Source: Edaphobacter lichenicola (GTDB lineage: Bacteria; Acidobacteriota; Terriglobia; Terriglobales; Acidobacteriaceae). From it: a stretch of DNA of 64,000 nucleotides. The stretch lies in NCBI RefSeq assembly GCF_014201315.1, contig NZ_JACHDY010000006.1, positions 124,001 through 188,000 on the forward strand, read 5' to 3'. This document shows positions 42,023 to 50,158 of the stretch, piece by piece. Position 1 is the first letter of the stretch. Every line of letters begins with the position of its first letter. A program made the position numbers and the translations under genes. Under the pieces are notes generated by a model that was not told the DNA's origin, searched no databases, and was given only the letters and a program-made list of their open reading frames with translations.

Positions 42023-43255
42023 ATGCCTAAGATCTCGAAGATTCTGTTGCTCGCTGTGTCGGTTGTTTTGGTGGTCACCGTGTTTCTGGGAGTGAACTCA
42101 AACCCTGTAAGTGCTGCGAGTGAGCCGCAGGATGGGGCGTATCGCCAGATCAACGTGTACAGCGAGGTGCTGCGGCATATTCAGACGGACTACGTGGAAG
42201 AGCCGAATATCAATGCGGTGACCAATGGCGCGCTGCGTGGCTTGCTGGAGTCGCTCGATGCGGACTCGAGCTATCTGACGCCTGAGGACTATAAGGCGTT
42301 CAAGGCGGACAAGGGCGGCAAGGCGCAGGTGGGGATCAACGTTTCGAAGCGGTTTGGGTATGCGACCGTGGTGTCGGTAGTGCCGGGGAGCCCGGCGGAT
42401 AAGGCGAATCTGTCAGATGGCGACATTATTGAGGCGATTGGGCCGCAGGATACGCGGGATATCTCGCTGGCGATGATTCAGCTGCTGCTGGAAGGGCAAC
42501 CGGGGAGCGAGCTGACGGTTTCGGTGGTGCGGCCGCGGAAGGCTGCTCCGGACAAGATTGTGATGACGCGGGTTTCGACGCCGCCGCCGCCGGTTGCGGA
42601 GACGATGTATGAGAACTCTTCGATCATTTATCTGAAGCCGGGCGTGCTGGATCATGACCATGTGCAGCAGATCGAGGCGAAGCTGAAGGCTATGCCGAAG
42701 GTGGGGAACAAGAAGATTCTGCTGGATCTGCGGGACGTTGCGGCGGGGGATATGCCGGAGGCGACTCGGCTGGCGAACTTCTTCCTGAAGGACGGCACGA
42801 TTGCGATGCTGGAGGGGCAGAAGGTAGCGAAGCAGACGTTTACGGCCGAGGCGTCGAAGGCGATCAATACGACGGCGCCGGTGGTGGTGCTGGTGAATCG
42901 TGGGACGGCGGGGCCGGCGGAGCTGGTGGCTGCGGCGCTGCTGGATAACAAGAGGGCGGACCTGGTTGGCGAGAAGACCTTTGGCGAGGGCGCTCAGCAG
43001 AAGACGTTTGAGCTGCCGGATGGTGCGGCGTTGATTCTGTCGATTGCGAAGTACGAGTCGCCTTCGGGGAAGAAGCTGCAGGACGATGGCGTGACGCCGG
43101 GCGTTCTGGTGGCTTCGACCGCAGAGGATGCGGTGGCGGAAGAGGATACGACGACTCCGGCGGAGAAGTCGCAGCAGCCGCTGCAGAAGCCTGCGGTGAC
43201 GGTGGATGAGCAACTTACGAAGGCGCTGGACCTGTTGAAGAGCAAGGCTGCTTAG
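42023..43255 (+). CDS. S41 (C-terminal processing protease) homologue lacking catalytic Ser and Lys
   Basis: The 410-residue protein has an N-terminal signal/membrane segment (ISKILLLAVSVVLVVTVFLG), a PDZ domain at about 90-170 (VSVVPGSPADKANLSDGDII) and an S41 fold. The active-site region reads VNRGTAGPAELVAAALLDNK and GEKTFGEG. In active CtpA/Prc enzymes the nucleophile is the middle Ser of SxSxS and the general base is the Lys of TFGKG 25 residues later. Here these are G297 and E322. It should be proteolytically dead and could be a PDZ-based adaptor in the periplasm. The Pro/Ala/Glu tail is low-complexity. ATG at 42023 preferred over TTG at 41987. Confidence 0.86.
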   Translation: MPKISKILLLAVSVVLVVTVFLGVNSNPVSAASEPQDGAYRQINVYSEVLRHIQTDYVEEPNINAVTNGALRGLLESLDADSSYLTPEDYKAFKADKGGKAQVGINVSKRFGYATVVSVVPGSPADKANLSDGDIIEAIGPQDTRDISLAMIQLLLEGQPGSELTVSVVRPRKAAPDKIVMTRVSTPPPPVAETMYENSSIIYLKPGVLDHDHVQQIEAKLKAMPKVGNKKILLDLRDVAAGDMPEATRLANFFLKDGTIAMLEGQKVAKQTFTAEASKAINTTAPVVVLVNRGTAGPAELVAAALLDNKRADLVGEKTFGEGAQQKTFELPDGAALILSIAKYESPSGKKLQDDGVTPGVLVASTAEDAVAEEDTTTPAEKSQQPLQKPAVTVDEQLTKALDLLKSKAA

Positions 43256-43329
43256 GCTGATGGTTTCGGGCGGGATTAGCCCTTTTGTGGGAGAGTAACG
43301 CTCACTCTGCCGTGCTATTGTGAGACTTC

Positions 43330-45891
43330 GTGCAGAGCCTACACAGCCCCGAAAGAAGGCCGCCAACGCCTGATGACGAGATGCCCGATTGGCAACGTGC
43401 GCTTCGTCGCGCGACGTTGAACGGGCCTGATTATCCCAGCCGGCGAATTGCGAGACGGGTTACGTTCTATGTGCTGCTGGGGCTGTCTGCGGTCTTCGGC
43501 GCGCTCTGCGGGCTGATGCTGGTCTACTCGATCGATCTGCCGCAGATGGATGACCTGGCGCGGTATCGTCCGAACACTACGACGGAGCTGCTGGATGTGC
43601 ATGGGAAGCCGTTCGGCTCGTTTGCACTGGAACGTCGCGTGGTGCTGCCGTACTCGGAGTTTCCGACGGTTCTGAAGCAGGCGATTATGTCGATTGAAGA
43701 CAAGAGTTTTGAGAGCAACTGGGGGGTGAACCTGGTGCGGGCAGTGGGGGCCGCGTATCGGGATCTGCATTCGAGCGGGAAGGCGCAGGGGGCGTCGACG
43801 TTGACGATGCAGCTGGCGCGTAATTTGTTTCTCTCGTCGGAGAAGACGTATGGCCGCAAGCTGCAGGAGATCTTCCTGTCGGTGCAGATTGAGCGGCGAT
43901 TTACGAAGCAGCAGATCTTCGAGCTGTATGCGAACCAGATCTACCTGGGGCATGGGACGTATGGGTTTGAGGCGGGGTCGGAGTACTTCTTCAACAAGAA
44001 GGTGCGGGATCTGACGCTGCCGGAGGCCGCGCTTCTGGCTGCGCTGCCGAAAGGGCCTGAGGCGTATTCGCCGATCAAGTATCCTGACCGCGCGTTGAAG
44101 CGCAGAAATCTTGTGCTGAGCGAGATGCTTGCCGACGGCAAGATCACGAAGAAGCAGGCGGAGGCGGCGGAGGCCGAACCGCTGGGGCTGCACCTGGAGC
44201 CGCCGGCGAATAGTGTCGCGCCGTATTTTGTGGAAGAGGTGCGAAGGCAGCTGGAGAAGCAGTTTGGCGTGGAAGAGGTTCATGGGGCGGGGCTGAAGGT
44301 TTATACGACGCTCGATCTCGATCTGCAGCAGGCGGCGAATAAGGCGATTCTGGATGGCACGGCAACGTATGAGCGGCGGCGTGGGTGGAAGGGAAGGCTG
44401 CCGAACGTGGTGCTGGATGGAGCGGATGTGGAGAGCTATCGCCATCCGGACTGGGTGCAGCCGATTGAGAACGGGAGCTATGTTCACGGTGTGGTGACTG
44501 CTGTTACTGCGAAGAGGGTGACGGTAAAGCTTGGTGCGCGACAGGCTGTGCTTACCCCGGAAGACTGGAGATGGACGCAGAATGTCGACGGCGATGGTTT
44601 CCTGCGCACGGGCGATGTGGTTTATGTGAAGGTGGAGGGTAGTTCGCCGGATGGTTCGCTGAAGGTGTCACTGCAGCAGGATTCGGGCGCGCAGGCTTCG
44701 ATGATGGCGGTGGATAACTCGACCGGCGAGGTGCTGGCGATGGTGGGGGGCAGGGACTTCGCGTTGTCGCAGTTCAATCGCGCCACGCAGTCACAGCGCC
44801 AGGTGGGCTCGTCGTTCAAGCCTTATGTTTATACGACGGCGATTGAGGGTGGGGCTAAGCCTACGGACATCATCGTCGATGGGCCGACGACCTTTCCTAC
44901 GCCGAACGGACCTTATACACCGCATAACTACGAAGGTGACTATAAAGGTGCGATGTCGCTGACGAATGCGTTCGCCGAATCGAGGAATATTCCTGCGCTG
45001 AAGCTGGCGGACCGGTATGGGATCCGCAAGGTGATCGAGACGGCGCATCGCTTTGGGATTACGAGCAATATTCCGGCGTTTCTTCCGGTGGCGATTGGTT
45101 CGGCGGATATTTCTCTCGCGGAGCAGGTGAGCGCGTATAGCGTCTTTCCGAACGACGGCATCCGGATTGAACCGCGATACATTCGCAGGATTACGCAGGC
45201 CGATGGACTGCCGCTGGATCCGGCTCCGTCGCAGGTGTCGGAGGTTGTCTCGGTGGATACGGCGCGCACGATGATGCAGTTGCTGCAGGCGGTGGTTCGC
45301 TTTGGGACGGGGGCTTCGGCTTCGCAGTTGAAGCATCCTCTGGGCGGTAAGACGGGGACGACGAACGACTACACGGATGCGTGGTTTGTCGGATTTTCTC
45401 CGTCGATTACGTGTGGGACGTGGATTGGATTTGACGATCGCGAATCGCTTGGGGAAAAAGAGACGGGGGCACGCGCGGCGCTTCCGATGTGGATGGATTT
45501 TATGAGGGCCGCGATTGCGACCAGGCCAGATGAGGCGTTTCCGACTGCGGGAGCTGCGAAGAAGAAGCTGGATGTACCGCTTGGCAGCGCGGCAAGCGTA
45601 GCTACTCCGGTTCGTCCGCTGGTGAAGAAGCAGGTGGCGGACGATTCTGCGTCAACGAGTGGGGAGAAGGCTAAAGGTGTTCTCACGACTAGTCCTCCGG
45701 CTGTCGCAGCGCCATCGGTTCCGGTGGAAAAACCAAAGGCGAATGGGACGTCGCCGCAGGTGATTTATGCGCCGGTGAAGCCTGCTTCGGTGCCCCAGGC
45801 GGTTGCGGCGCGTGTGAAGCCGGCAGCTATGTCGGCTAAGCCTGCGGATGAGCGGAGTGGAGTTTCGAATCCACCACCCGACATATATTGA
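43330..45891 (+). CDS. Class A penicillin-binding protein (PBP1A type)
   Basis: The 853-residue bifunctional peptidoglycan synthase starts with GTG. After the membrane helix (about 46-72) the GT51 transglycosylase has SIEDKSFESNWGVN (catalytic E123), QGASTLTMQLARN and RKLQEIFLSVQIE. The transpeptidase has QVGSSFKP (S494, K497), ESRN and KTGTTNDY. The usual EDxxFxxHxG reads N130 in place of the His. An OB-like region lies before the transpeptidase. The last 130 residues are a Pro/Ala/Lys-rich disordered tail. It probably follows the S41-like gene in one transcript (74-base gap). Confidence 0.93.
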   Translation: MQSLHSPERRPPTPDDEMPDWQRALRRATLNGPDYPSRRIARRVTFYVLLGLSAVFGALCGLMLVYSIDLPQMDDLARYRPNTTTELLDVHGKPFGSFALERRVVLPYSEFPTVLKQAIMSIEDKSFESNWGVNLVRAVGAAYRDLHSSGKAQGASTLTMQLARNLFLSSEKTYGRKLQEIFLSVQIERRFTKQQIFELYANQIYLGHGTYGFEAGSEYFFNKKVRDLTLPEAALLAALPKGPEAYSPIKYPDRALKRRNLVLSEMLADGKITKKQAEAAEAEPLGLHLEPPANSVAPYFVEEVRRQLEKQFGVEEVHGAGLKVYTTLDLDLQQAANKAILDGTATYERRRGWKGRLPNVVLDGADVESYRHPDWVQPIENGSYVHGVVTAVTAKRVTVKLGARQAVLTPEDWRWTQNVDGDGFLRTGDVVYVKVEGSSPDGSLKVSLQQDSGAQASMMAVDNSTGEVLAMVGGRDFALSQFNRATQSQRQVGSSFKPYVYTTAIEGGAKPTDIIVDGPTTFPTPNGPYTPHNYEGDYKGAMSLTNAFAESRNIPALKLADRYGIRKVIETAHRFGITSNIPAFLPVAIGSADISLAEQVSAYSVFPNDGIRIEPRYIRRITQADGLPLDPAPSQVSEVVSVDTARTMMQLLQAVVRFGTGASASQLKHPLGGKTGTTNDYTDAWFVGFSPSITCGTWIGFDDRESLGEKETGARAALPMWMDFMRAAIATRPDEAFPTAGAAKKKLDVPLGSAASVATPVRPLVKKQVADDSASTSGEKAKGVLTTSPPAVAAPSVPVEKPKANGTSPQVIYAPVKPASVPQAVAARVKPAAMSAKPADERSGVSNPPPDIY

Positions 45892-46822
45892 AGTAGCGTT
45901 TTGCTTTGGCGACGTCGCGGCCGATCTGTTCTTTTAGCGCTTCGGGATTTGGCCAGCGCATCTCGTCGCGGAGACGACGCAGAAACGTCAGGACGAGCGA
46001 TGTCGATTCGTTTAGCTCGATTGGGTGGAAGTTGAGCAGGTGGGTTTCTACGGTGAAGGAGTCCGCGCCGAAGGTTGGGCGGTTGCCTACGTTGGTTACT
46101 CCGTCGAAGGTTTCGCTCGATGCTCCAGCGCCTACGGTGAGCGAGGTGATGTAGACGCCGTTTGCGGGAAGCAGCTCGGCGTAGGGCGCGAGGTTGATGG
46201 TGGGGACGGTGTAGCGGGTGCCGTAGCCGCGGCCTGAGGCGGGTGTGCCGCAGATGGCGAAGCTGCGGCCGAGCAGGGTTCGAACGTGGGTGACGTCGCC
46301 TTCGGCGATCATCTGGCGGATGCGGCTTGAAGAGATGGTCTCTCCGCGCAGATGGCGTGGCGCGTAGACGCGCACGGTGAAGCCGAGTTCGCGGCCGAGG
46401 GCTTCGAGGTTTTCGATGCCGGCCTCGGCCTGATAGCCGAAGCGGAAGTTTTCACCTTCGTGGAGTTGGGTGACGTGGAGGGCGCGCTGGAGAACCTCGG
46501 TGGCGAAGGTGCGGGCCGTCATGCGGGAGAGTTCGCTGGTGAAGGGGAGGACGAGGACTGCGTCGATGCCGGTGGCTGCGAGCAGCTCGAGTTTTTGTGC
46601 GAGCGGCGTGATGAGTGGTTGACTGGATTCGGGACGGATGACACGCGCGGGGTGAGGATCGAAGGTGATGGCGATGGAGCGGAGATTTTGTGCGTGAGCT
46701 TGCGCTACGACCTCGGCGATGACCCACTGGTGGCCGCGATGGACGCCGTCGAAGTTGCCGATGGTGGCGATGGATGGGCCGAAGTCGGCGGGGATGTCGG
46801 CGAGAGAGTTGAAGATGATCAT
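45836..46822 (-). CDS. ribF: Bifunctional riboflavin kinase/FAD synthetase
   Basis: The 328-residue enzyme has the FAD synthetase domain first (IGNFDGVHRGHQWVI; TFDPHPARVI; EGENFRFGYQ; SSSRIRQMIAEGDV) and the riboflavin kinase domain from about residue 185 (GRGYGTRYTVPTINLAP; NGVYITSLTVG; FDGVTNVGNRPTFG). It makes FMN and then FAD. It is the last gene of a five-gene minus-strand operon and overlaps its upstream neighbour by ATGA. The 3' end overlaps the converging PBP gene by 56 bases. Confidence 0.96.
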   Translation of the reverse strand: MIIFNSLADIPADFGPSIATIGNFDGVHRGHQWVIAEVVAQAHAQNLRSIAITFDPHPARVIRPESSQPLITPLAQKLELLAATGIDAVLVLPFTSELSRMTARTFATEVLQRALHVTQLHEGENFRFGYQAEAGIENLEALGRELGFTVRVYAPRHLRGETISSSRIRQMIAEGDVTHVRTLLGRSFAICGTPASGRGYGTRYTVPTINLAPYAELLPANGVYITSLTVGAGASSETFDGVTNVGNRPTFGADSFTVETHLLNFHPIELNESTSLVLTFLRRLRDEMRWPNPEALKEQIGRDVAKAKRYFNICRVVDSKLHSAHPQA

Positions 46823-47604
46823 GGCTTCGCTTCGTTCCTTGGTTCTGCGAGAAGAGCCGGTACGCGAGAGGTCGGCGCACCGACAACTCCGTGATGCGCA
46901 GGAAGATTGTAAAGAACGGCGTAGTCTTCCCGAGAGTGGGACCCTGCCCAGACGTAGTGCTTCTGGTTGTAGCTTCGAGAAATGACCAATGAGTAGAGTG
47001 CTTTATCGTCAGGGTGCACGATGAAGACCGAGAATGGGTCATAGGTGGTCGCATAGGGTTTTGTGGAACCGTTGAAGCCGTCCCCATCCATAACCTGAGA
47101 GAGAGTCTCTTTGCCGACTATAAGACCAGCGCCGTCGGGAGTCGATTTAAGTGAAGTGACATCCAGGTGGTCGCGTTCAAGTACTTTGTAAGGATCGCCC
47201 GAGGTTGAAAATCCAATGACAAGTAACGCGGCGGCGTCACTCTCTTCGGTTTCGCTGATGAAAAACAGCAGGGTATGCGAGTCAGCATCTGTGCCATATT
47301 TGCCAACAAGGAAGTAGCGAGAAGGATTAAGTTTCAGGCCCGGGATATCGATCCAATACCCGAGTGCTCGACGCTCGTCAGGATTTGCTGGGATGCGAGC
47401 TATAGGGTTTCTCGCGGTGAAATTAAAGTGCTTGCCTGCGGAATCTACCTGAAAGGAACGAAACGAGGAGTTACCTCCTGGTTTGGTTTGAAACGTAAAT
47501 GAGATCAGTTTGTTGGTTTCGGGCAAGCTAATGTTGACGGACTCGGCGGCAGCGACTTGACAGGAGGCTATGAGGAGAATCAAGAACTTCCACGCGAGAC
47601 TCAT
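46819..47604 (-). CDS. Exported protein of unknown function
   Basis: The 261-residue protein has a signal peptide (MSLAWKFLILLIASCQVAAAE). The body is a single beta-rich domain (TNKLISFTFQTKPGG, FNFTARNPIARIP, YWIDIPGLKLNPSRYFLVG, HTLLFFISETEE, YDPFSVFIVHPDDKALYSLV), with no cysteine outside the signal. I do not recognise the family. Its GC content appears lower than that of its neighbours. It is coupled on both sides by ATGA overlaps, with the MBL gene upstream and ribF downstream. Confidence 0.72.
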   Translation of the reverse strand: MSLAWKFLILLIASCQVAAAESVNISLPETNKLISFTFQTKPGGNSSFRSFQVDSAGKHFNFTARNPIARIPANPDERRALGYWIDIPGLKLNPSRYFLVGKYGTDADSHTLLFFISETEESDAAALLVIGFSTSGDPYKVLERDHLDVTSLKSTPDGAGLIVGKETLSQVMDGDGFNGSTKPYATTYDPFSVFIVHPDDKALYSLVISRSYNQKHYVWAGSHSREDYAVLYNLPAHHGVVGAPTSRVPALLAEPRNEAKP

Positions 47605-48416
47605 GCGGCGGTCTCCGGTGCGATCTCGAAGGTGAGCTTGAGGCCGTCGTAGGCGAGACGGATGTGGGGTGGGAGGTCGGCCTCGGTAGCTTCGTGGTCG
47701 AGGTCGTGGCTCATGTGGGTGAAGAAGGCTCGGCGCGGCTTTAGTTGTTCGACGAGGGCGACGGATTTGTCGAGATGCGAGTGGCTGGGATGGGGGTCGC
47801 GGCGGAGGGCGTCGAGGATGAGGACGTCGAGGTTCTGGAGGAGCGGGAGGCTCTCGGCGGGGATGTCGCTCATGTCGGTGAGATAGGCGGCGTTGCCGAA
47901 GCGGTAGCCGGTGATCTGCTCGCGGCCGTGGGTGACGGGGACTCTGCGAAAGCATGCGCCGAAGAGATCGACTCCGGAGCCGGGTGTCGGGTCGATGCGA
48001 TGGATCTCGACGCGGGCGCTGGTGGGATAGCGATCTTCTTTGCGAAAGGTGTACTCGAAGATGCGCTCGAGGGTCTTTGCGGTGGCGTCGTCGGCGTAGA
48101 TGGGCAGGTTGCCGTTGCGGCGGAAGCTGAGGGGGCGGAGGTCGTCGAAGCCGAGGACGTGGTCGGCGTGGCCGTGGGTGTAGAGGACGGCGTCGACGCG
48201 GTGGATGTTCTCGCGGATGGCCTGGGCGTGGAAGTCGGGGCCGGTGTCGACGAGGATGGTGTGGTGGTTGTAGTCGAGGCGGAGGGAGGGGCGGGTGCGG
48301 CGATTGCGCGGGTCGCCGTGGGGAGAGACGGCGGAGGTGCAGACGGCGCAGTCGCAGCCGAGGGTCGGCACCCCCATGGAGGTGCCGGTGCCGAGGAAGG
48401 TGAGGGTAGCCTCCAT
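47601..48416 (-). CDS. MBL-fold metallohydrolase (PhnP-like)
   Basis: The 271-residue metallo-beta-lactamase-fold phosphodiesterase-like enzyme has GTGTSMGVPTLGCDCAVC with the extra cysteine zinc site near its N-terminus, RTRPSLRL, YTHGHADHVLGFDDLR (near residue 79), YLTDMSD and FTHMSHDLDHEATE. This layout is that of PhnP and related cyclic phosphodiesterases; without phn genes here, the substrate is open. It is separated from the DUF1844 gene by 2 bases. Confidence 0.9.
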   Translation of the reverse strand: MEATLTFLGTGTSMGVPTLGCDCAVCTSAVSPHGDPRNRRTRPSLRLDYNHHTILVDTGPDFHAQAIRENIHRVDAVLYTHGHADHVLGFDDLRPLSFRRNGNLPIYADDATAKTLERIFEYTFRKEDRYPTSARVEIHRIDPTPGSGVDLFGACFRRVPVTHGREQITGYRFGNAAYLTDMSDIPAESLPLLQNLDVLILDALRRDPHPSHSHLDKSVALVEQLKPRRAFFTHMSHDLDHEATEADLPPHIRLAYDGLKLTFEIAPETAA

Positions 48417-48418
48417 CG

Positions 48419-49030
48419 TTAGCGGACGATGCTGGGGCCTGCGGGGCCGGGACGGCCTGCGCCGCCGGGGGCTTTGGAGGCTGCGGAGCGGGCGAGCGCC
48501 TGCGTGACTTCGAGGAAGGCCATGCGCAGCTCGAAGAGAGCGCTTTCGAGCAGGCGGGACTCTTCGGGGGAGAGATTGCCCTTCGTTTTGTCTCCGAGAA
48601 CCTGGAGCATGTCGATGCTCTGGCGCGCTCCGAGGATGTCGACCTGGGGCTGCTGGCCCTCCTGCGTGGTGCCGCCGAGCTGCAGGATGGAGGTCATGTA
48701 GACGGACTGGACGAGCTGGTCGAAGCTCATGGTGGGGGGGTGGTCCATGCCGGGGTTGGCCGAGCGGATTGCGGTGTCGAGGCGATCGGCGGTCATGTCG
48801 TAGGCGCGCTTGGCCTGCTCGGTCTGCTCGGCGGTTAGGGCTGGCGGGAGCTCGGGCTCTTGCGGTGTCTGGGGTGCTGCGGGCTGGGGCGGCGTTGCAG
48901 CTGCTGGTTCGGCTGGCCTCGCCTCGCGCTCTTCTCTCTCTGGCGAAGGATCGGCGTCGGGGCGCAGCTCGCCGTCCATGGTGAACTTGCGGCGGTCGGT
49001 GACAACGAAGGGCTTGTTCTGATCAGGCAT
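48419..49030 (-). CDS. DUF1844 family protein
   Basis: The 203-residue protein has a Pro/Glu/Ala-rich disordered N-terminal half. The DUF1844 domain from about residue 98 includes FDQLVQSVYMTSILQLGGT, DILGARQSIDMLQVLGDKTKG and NLSPEESRLLESALFELRMAFLEV. The tail is Gly/Pro/Arg-rich. The domain is helical and of unknown function, widespread in Acidobacteria, Planctomycetes and Deltaproteobacteria. The ATG at 49030 or the GTG at 49036 may serve as start; the latter overlaps the ygfZ stop. Confidence 0.87.
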   Translation of the reverse strand: MPDQNKPFVVTDRRKFTMDGELRPDADPSPEREEREARPAEPAAATPPQPAAPQTPQEPELPPALTAEQTEQAKRAYDMTADRLDTAIRSANPGMDHPPTMSFDQLVQSVYMTSILQLGGTTQEGQQPQVDILGARQSIDMLQVLGDKTKGNLSPEESRLLESALFELRMAFLEVTQALARSAASKAPGGAGRPGPAGPSIVR

Positions 49031-49032
49031 GT

Positions 49033-50100
49033 TCACACTCTTTCAGGAGGTTCAGATGCAACCGATGGCGCGGAGGCTGCAGGTTGCGAAAAGGGGAGCG
49101 AGACCGGATGTGCGATACCGCCGCCGGCGTAGAGGACTGGAAGGCCGCGGTCCAGAGCTTCGCGGCGGATGTAGCCTAGTCCGAAGGGGACGGCCTGGGC
49201 TTCGCCTGGTAGCGGGATGGCGGCTACGCTGGTGAGTTCGCCTATTTGTTTGCCGTCGGCTTCGAGCGATGTGCCGGCGGTTGGAAGATCGCCGTCGAGC
49301 CTGAAGCCGCTGAAGGTGCGATGGACGTTGCCGCGGGAGCGGATTCGCTCGACGATCTCCTGGCCGAGGTAGCAGCCCTTGGCGAAGTGCAGGGCGCGGG
49401 TCTGGCCGGTCTCCTGGGGGAGTTCGCGGTCGCGGATATCGGTTCCGATCTGCGGAGTTCCTTCGAGGATGCGGAGCCATTCGAGGCTTTGATCTTCGCA
49501 GGGGGTTACGTCGAAGGTTTGCAGCGCGCTGGTGAGCTTTGTCGTGGTCGCTTCCTCGGCCCACAGCTCGTAGCGCGGCACCAGAGGACTGTATGCGTGC
49601 AGGATATCGACTTCGGCGTTGTTCCAGCTAAGCGAGCGCATCGTGAGTGGGGCGAGATCGCCGGTGGGCAGGCCGATTTGCTGTAGGAGCGAGGCTGCTT
49701 TGGGACCGGCGACCTGCAGGCCCGATCGCGTGCTGCTGATGTCTGCGAGCTTGACGTCGTCCATGATGATGAATCGGTCGAGCAGAGTTATCAGGGTTGG
49801 GATCTGGGGCGAGCTTGTCTCCATGAGGAGATCGTCCGGGCGGGCGAAGATGGTGGCATCGCCCTGGATGCGTCCTTGAACGCTGAGGAGGAAGTTGTAG
49901 GTGCCCTCGCCGGGGGCCAATTGGTGGATTGCGTTGGTTACCATCCCGTTCAACCAGCGGACGCGGTCTTCTCCGGTGACTCGGATCCAGCCGGTTTGAT
50001 TGAGATGCGACAGGCCAACCCCCTGAAGGAGCGCGGCAAGCTGTGTGGCGGAGCCTGGGGCCGGCGAGACGGCGATATCGGATTGTGCTGGTGAACTCAT
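49033..50100 (-). CDS. ygfZ: Folate-binding protein YgfZ (GcvT-like, iron-sulfur cluster maintenance)
   Basis: The 355-residue protein has the YgfZ signature FAKGCYLGQEIVERIRSRG with its conserved Cys, preceded by the GcvT-like folate-binding half (GWIRVTGEDRVRWLNGMVTN, YNFLLSVQGRIQGDATIF). YgfZ helps repair or assemble Fe-S proteins in a folate-dependent way. The ATG at 50100 is favoured over a GTG at 50130. It is the first gene of the five-gene operon to ribF and lies 58 bases from the divergent zincin gene. Confidence 0.93.
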   Translation of the reverse strand: MSSPAQSDIAVSPAPGSATQLAALLQGVGLSHLNQTGWIRVTGEDRVRWLNGMVTNAIHQLAPGEGTYNFLLSVQGRIQGDATIFARPDDLLMETSSPQIPTLITLLDRFIIMDDVKLADISSTRSGLQVAGPKAASLLQQIGLPTGDLAPLTMRSLSWNNAEVDILHAYSPLVPRYELWAEEATTTKLTSALQTFDVTPCEDQSLEWLRILEGTPQIGTDIRDRELPQETGQTRALHFAKGCYLGQEIVERIRSRGNVHRTFSGFRLDGDLPTAGTSLEADGKQIGELTSVAAIPLPGEAQAVPFGLGYIRREALDRGLPVLYAGGGIAHPVSLPFSQPAASAPSVASEPPERV

Positions 50101-50158
50101 GACGGATTGATGCAAAAAACTTGCGTACACTTGATTATAGCGGTGGATCGAGAGGGTT

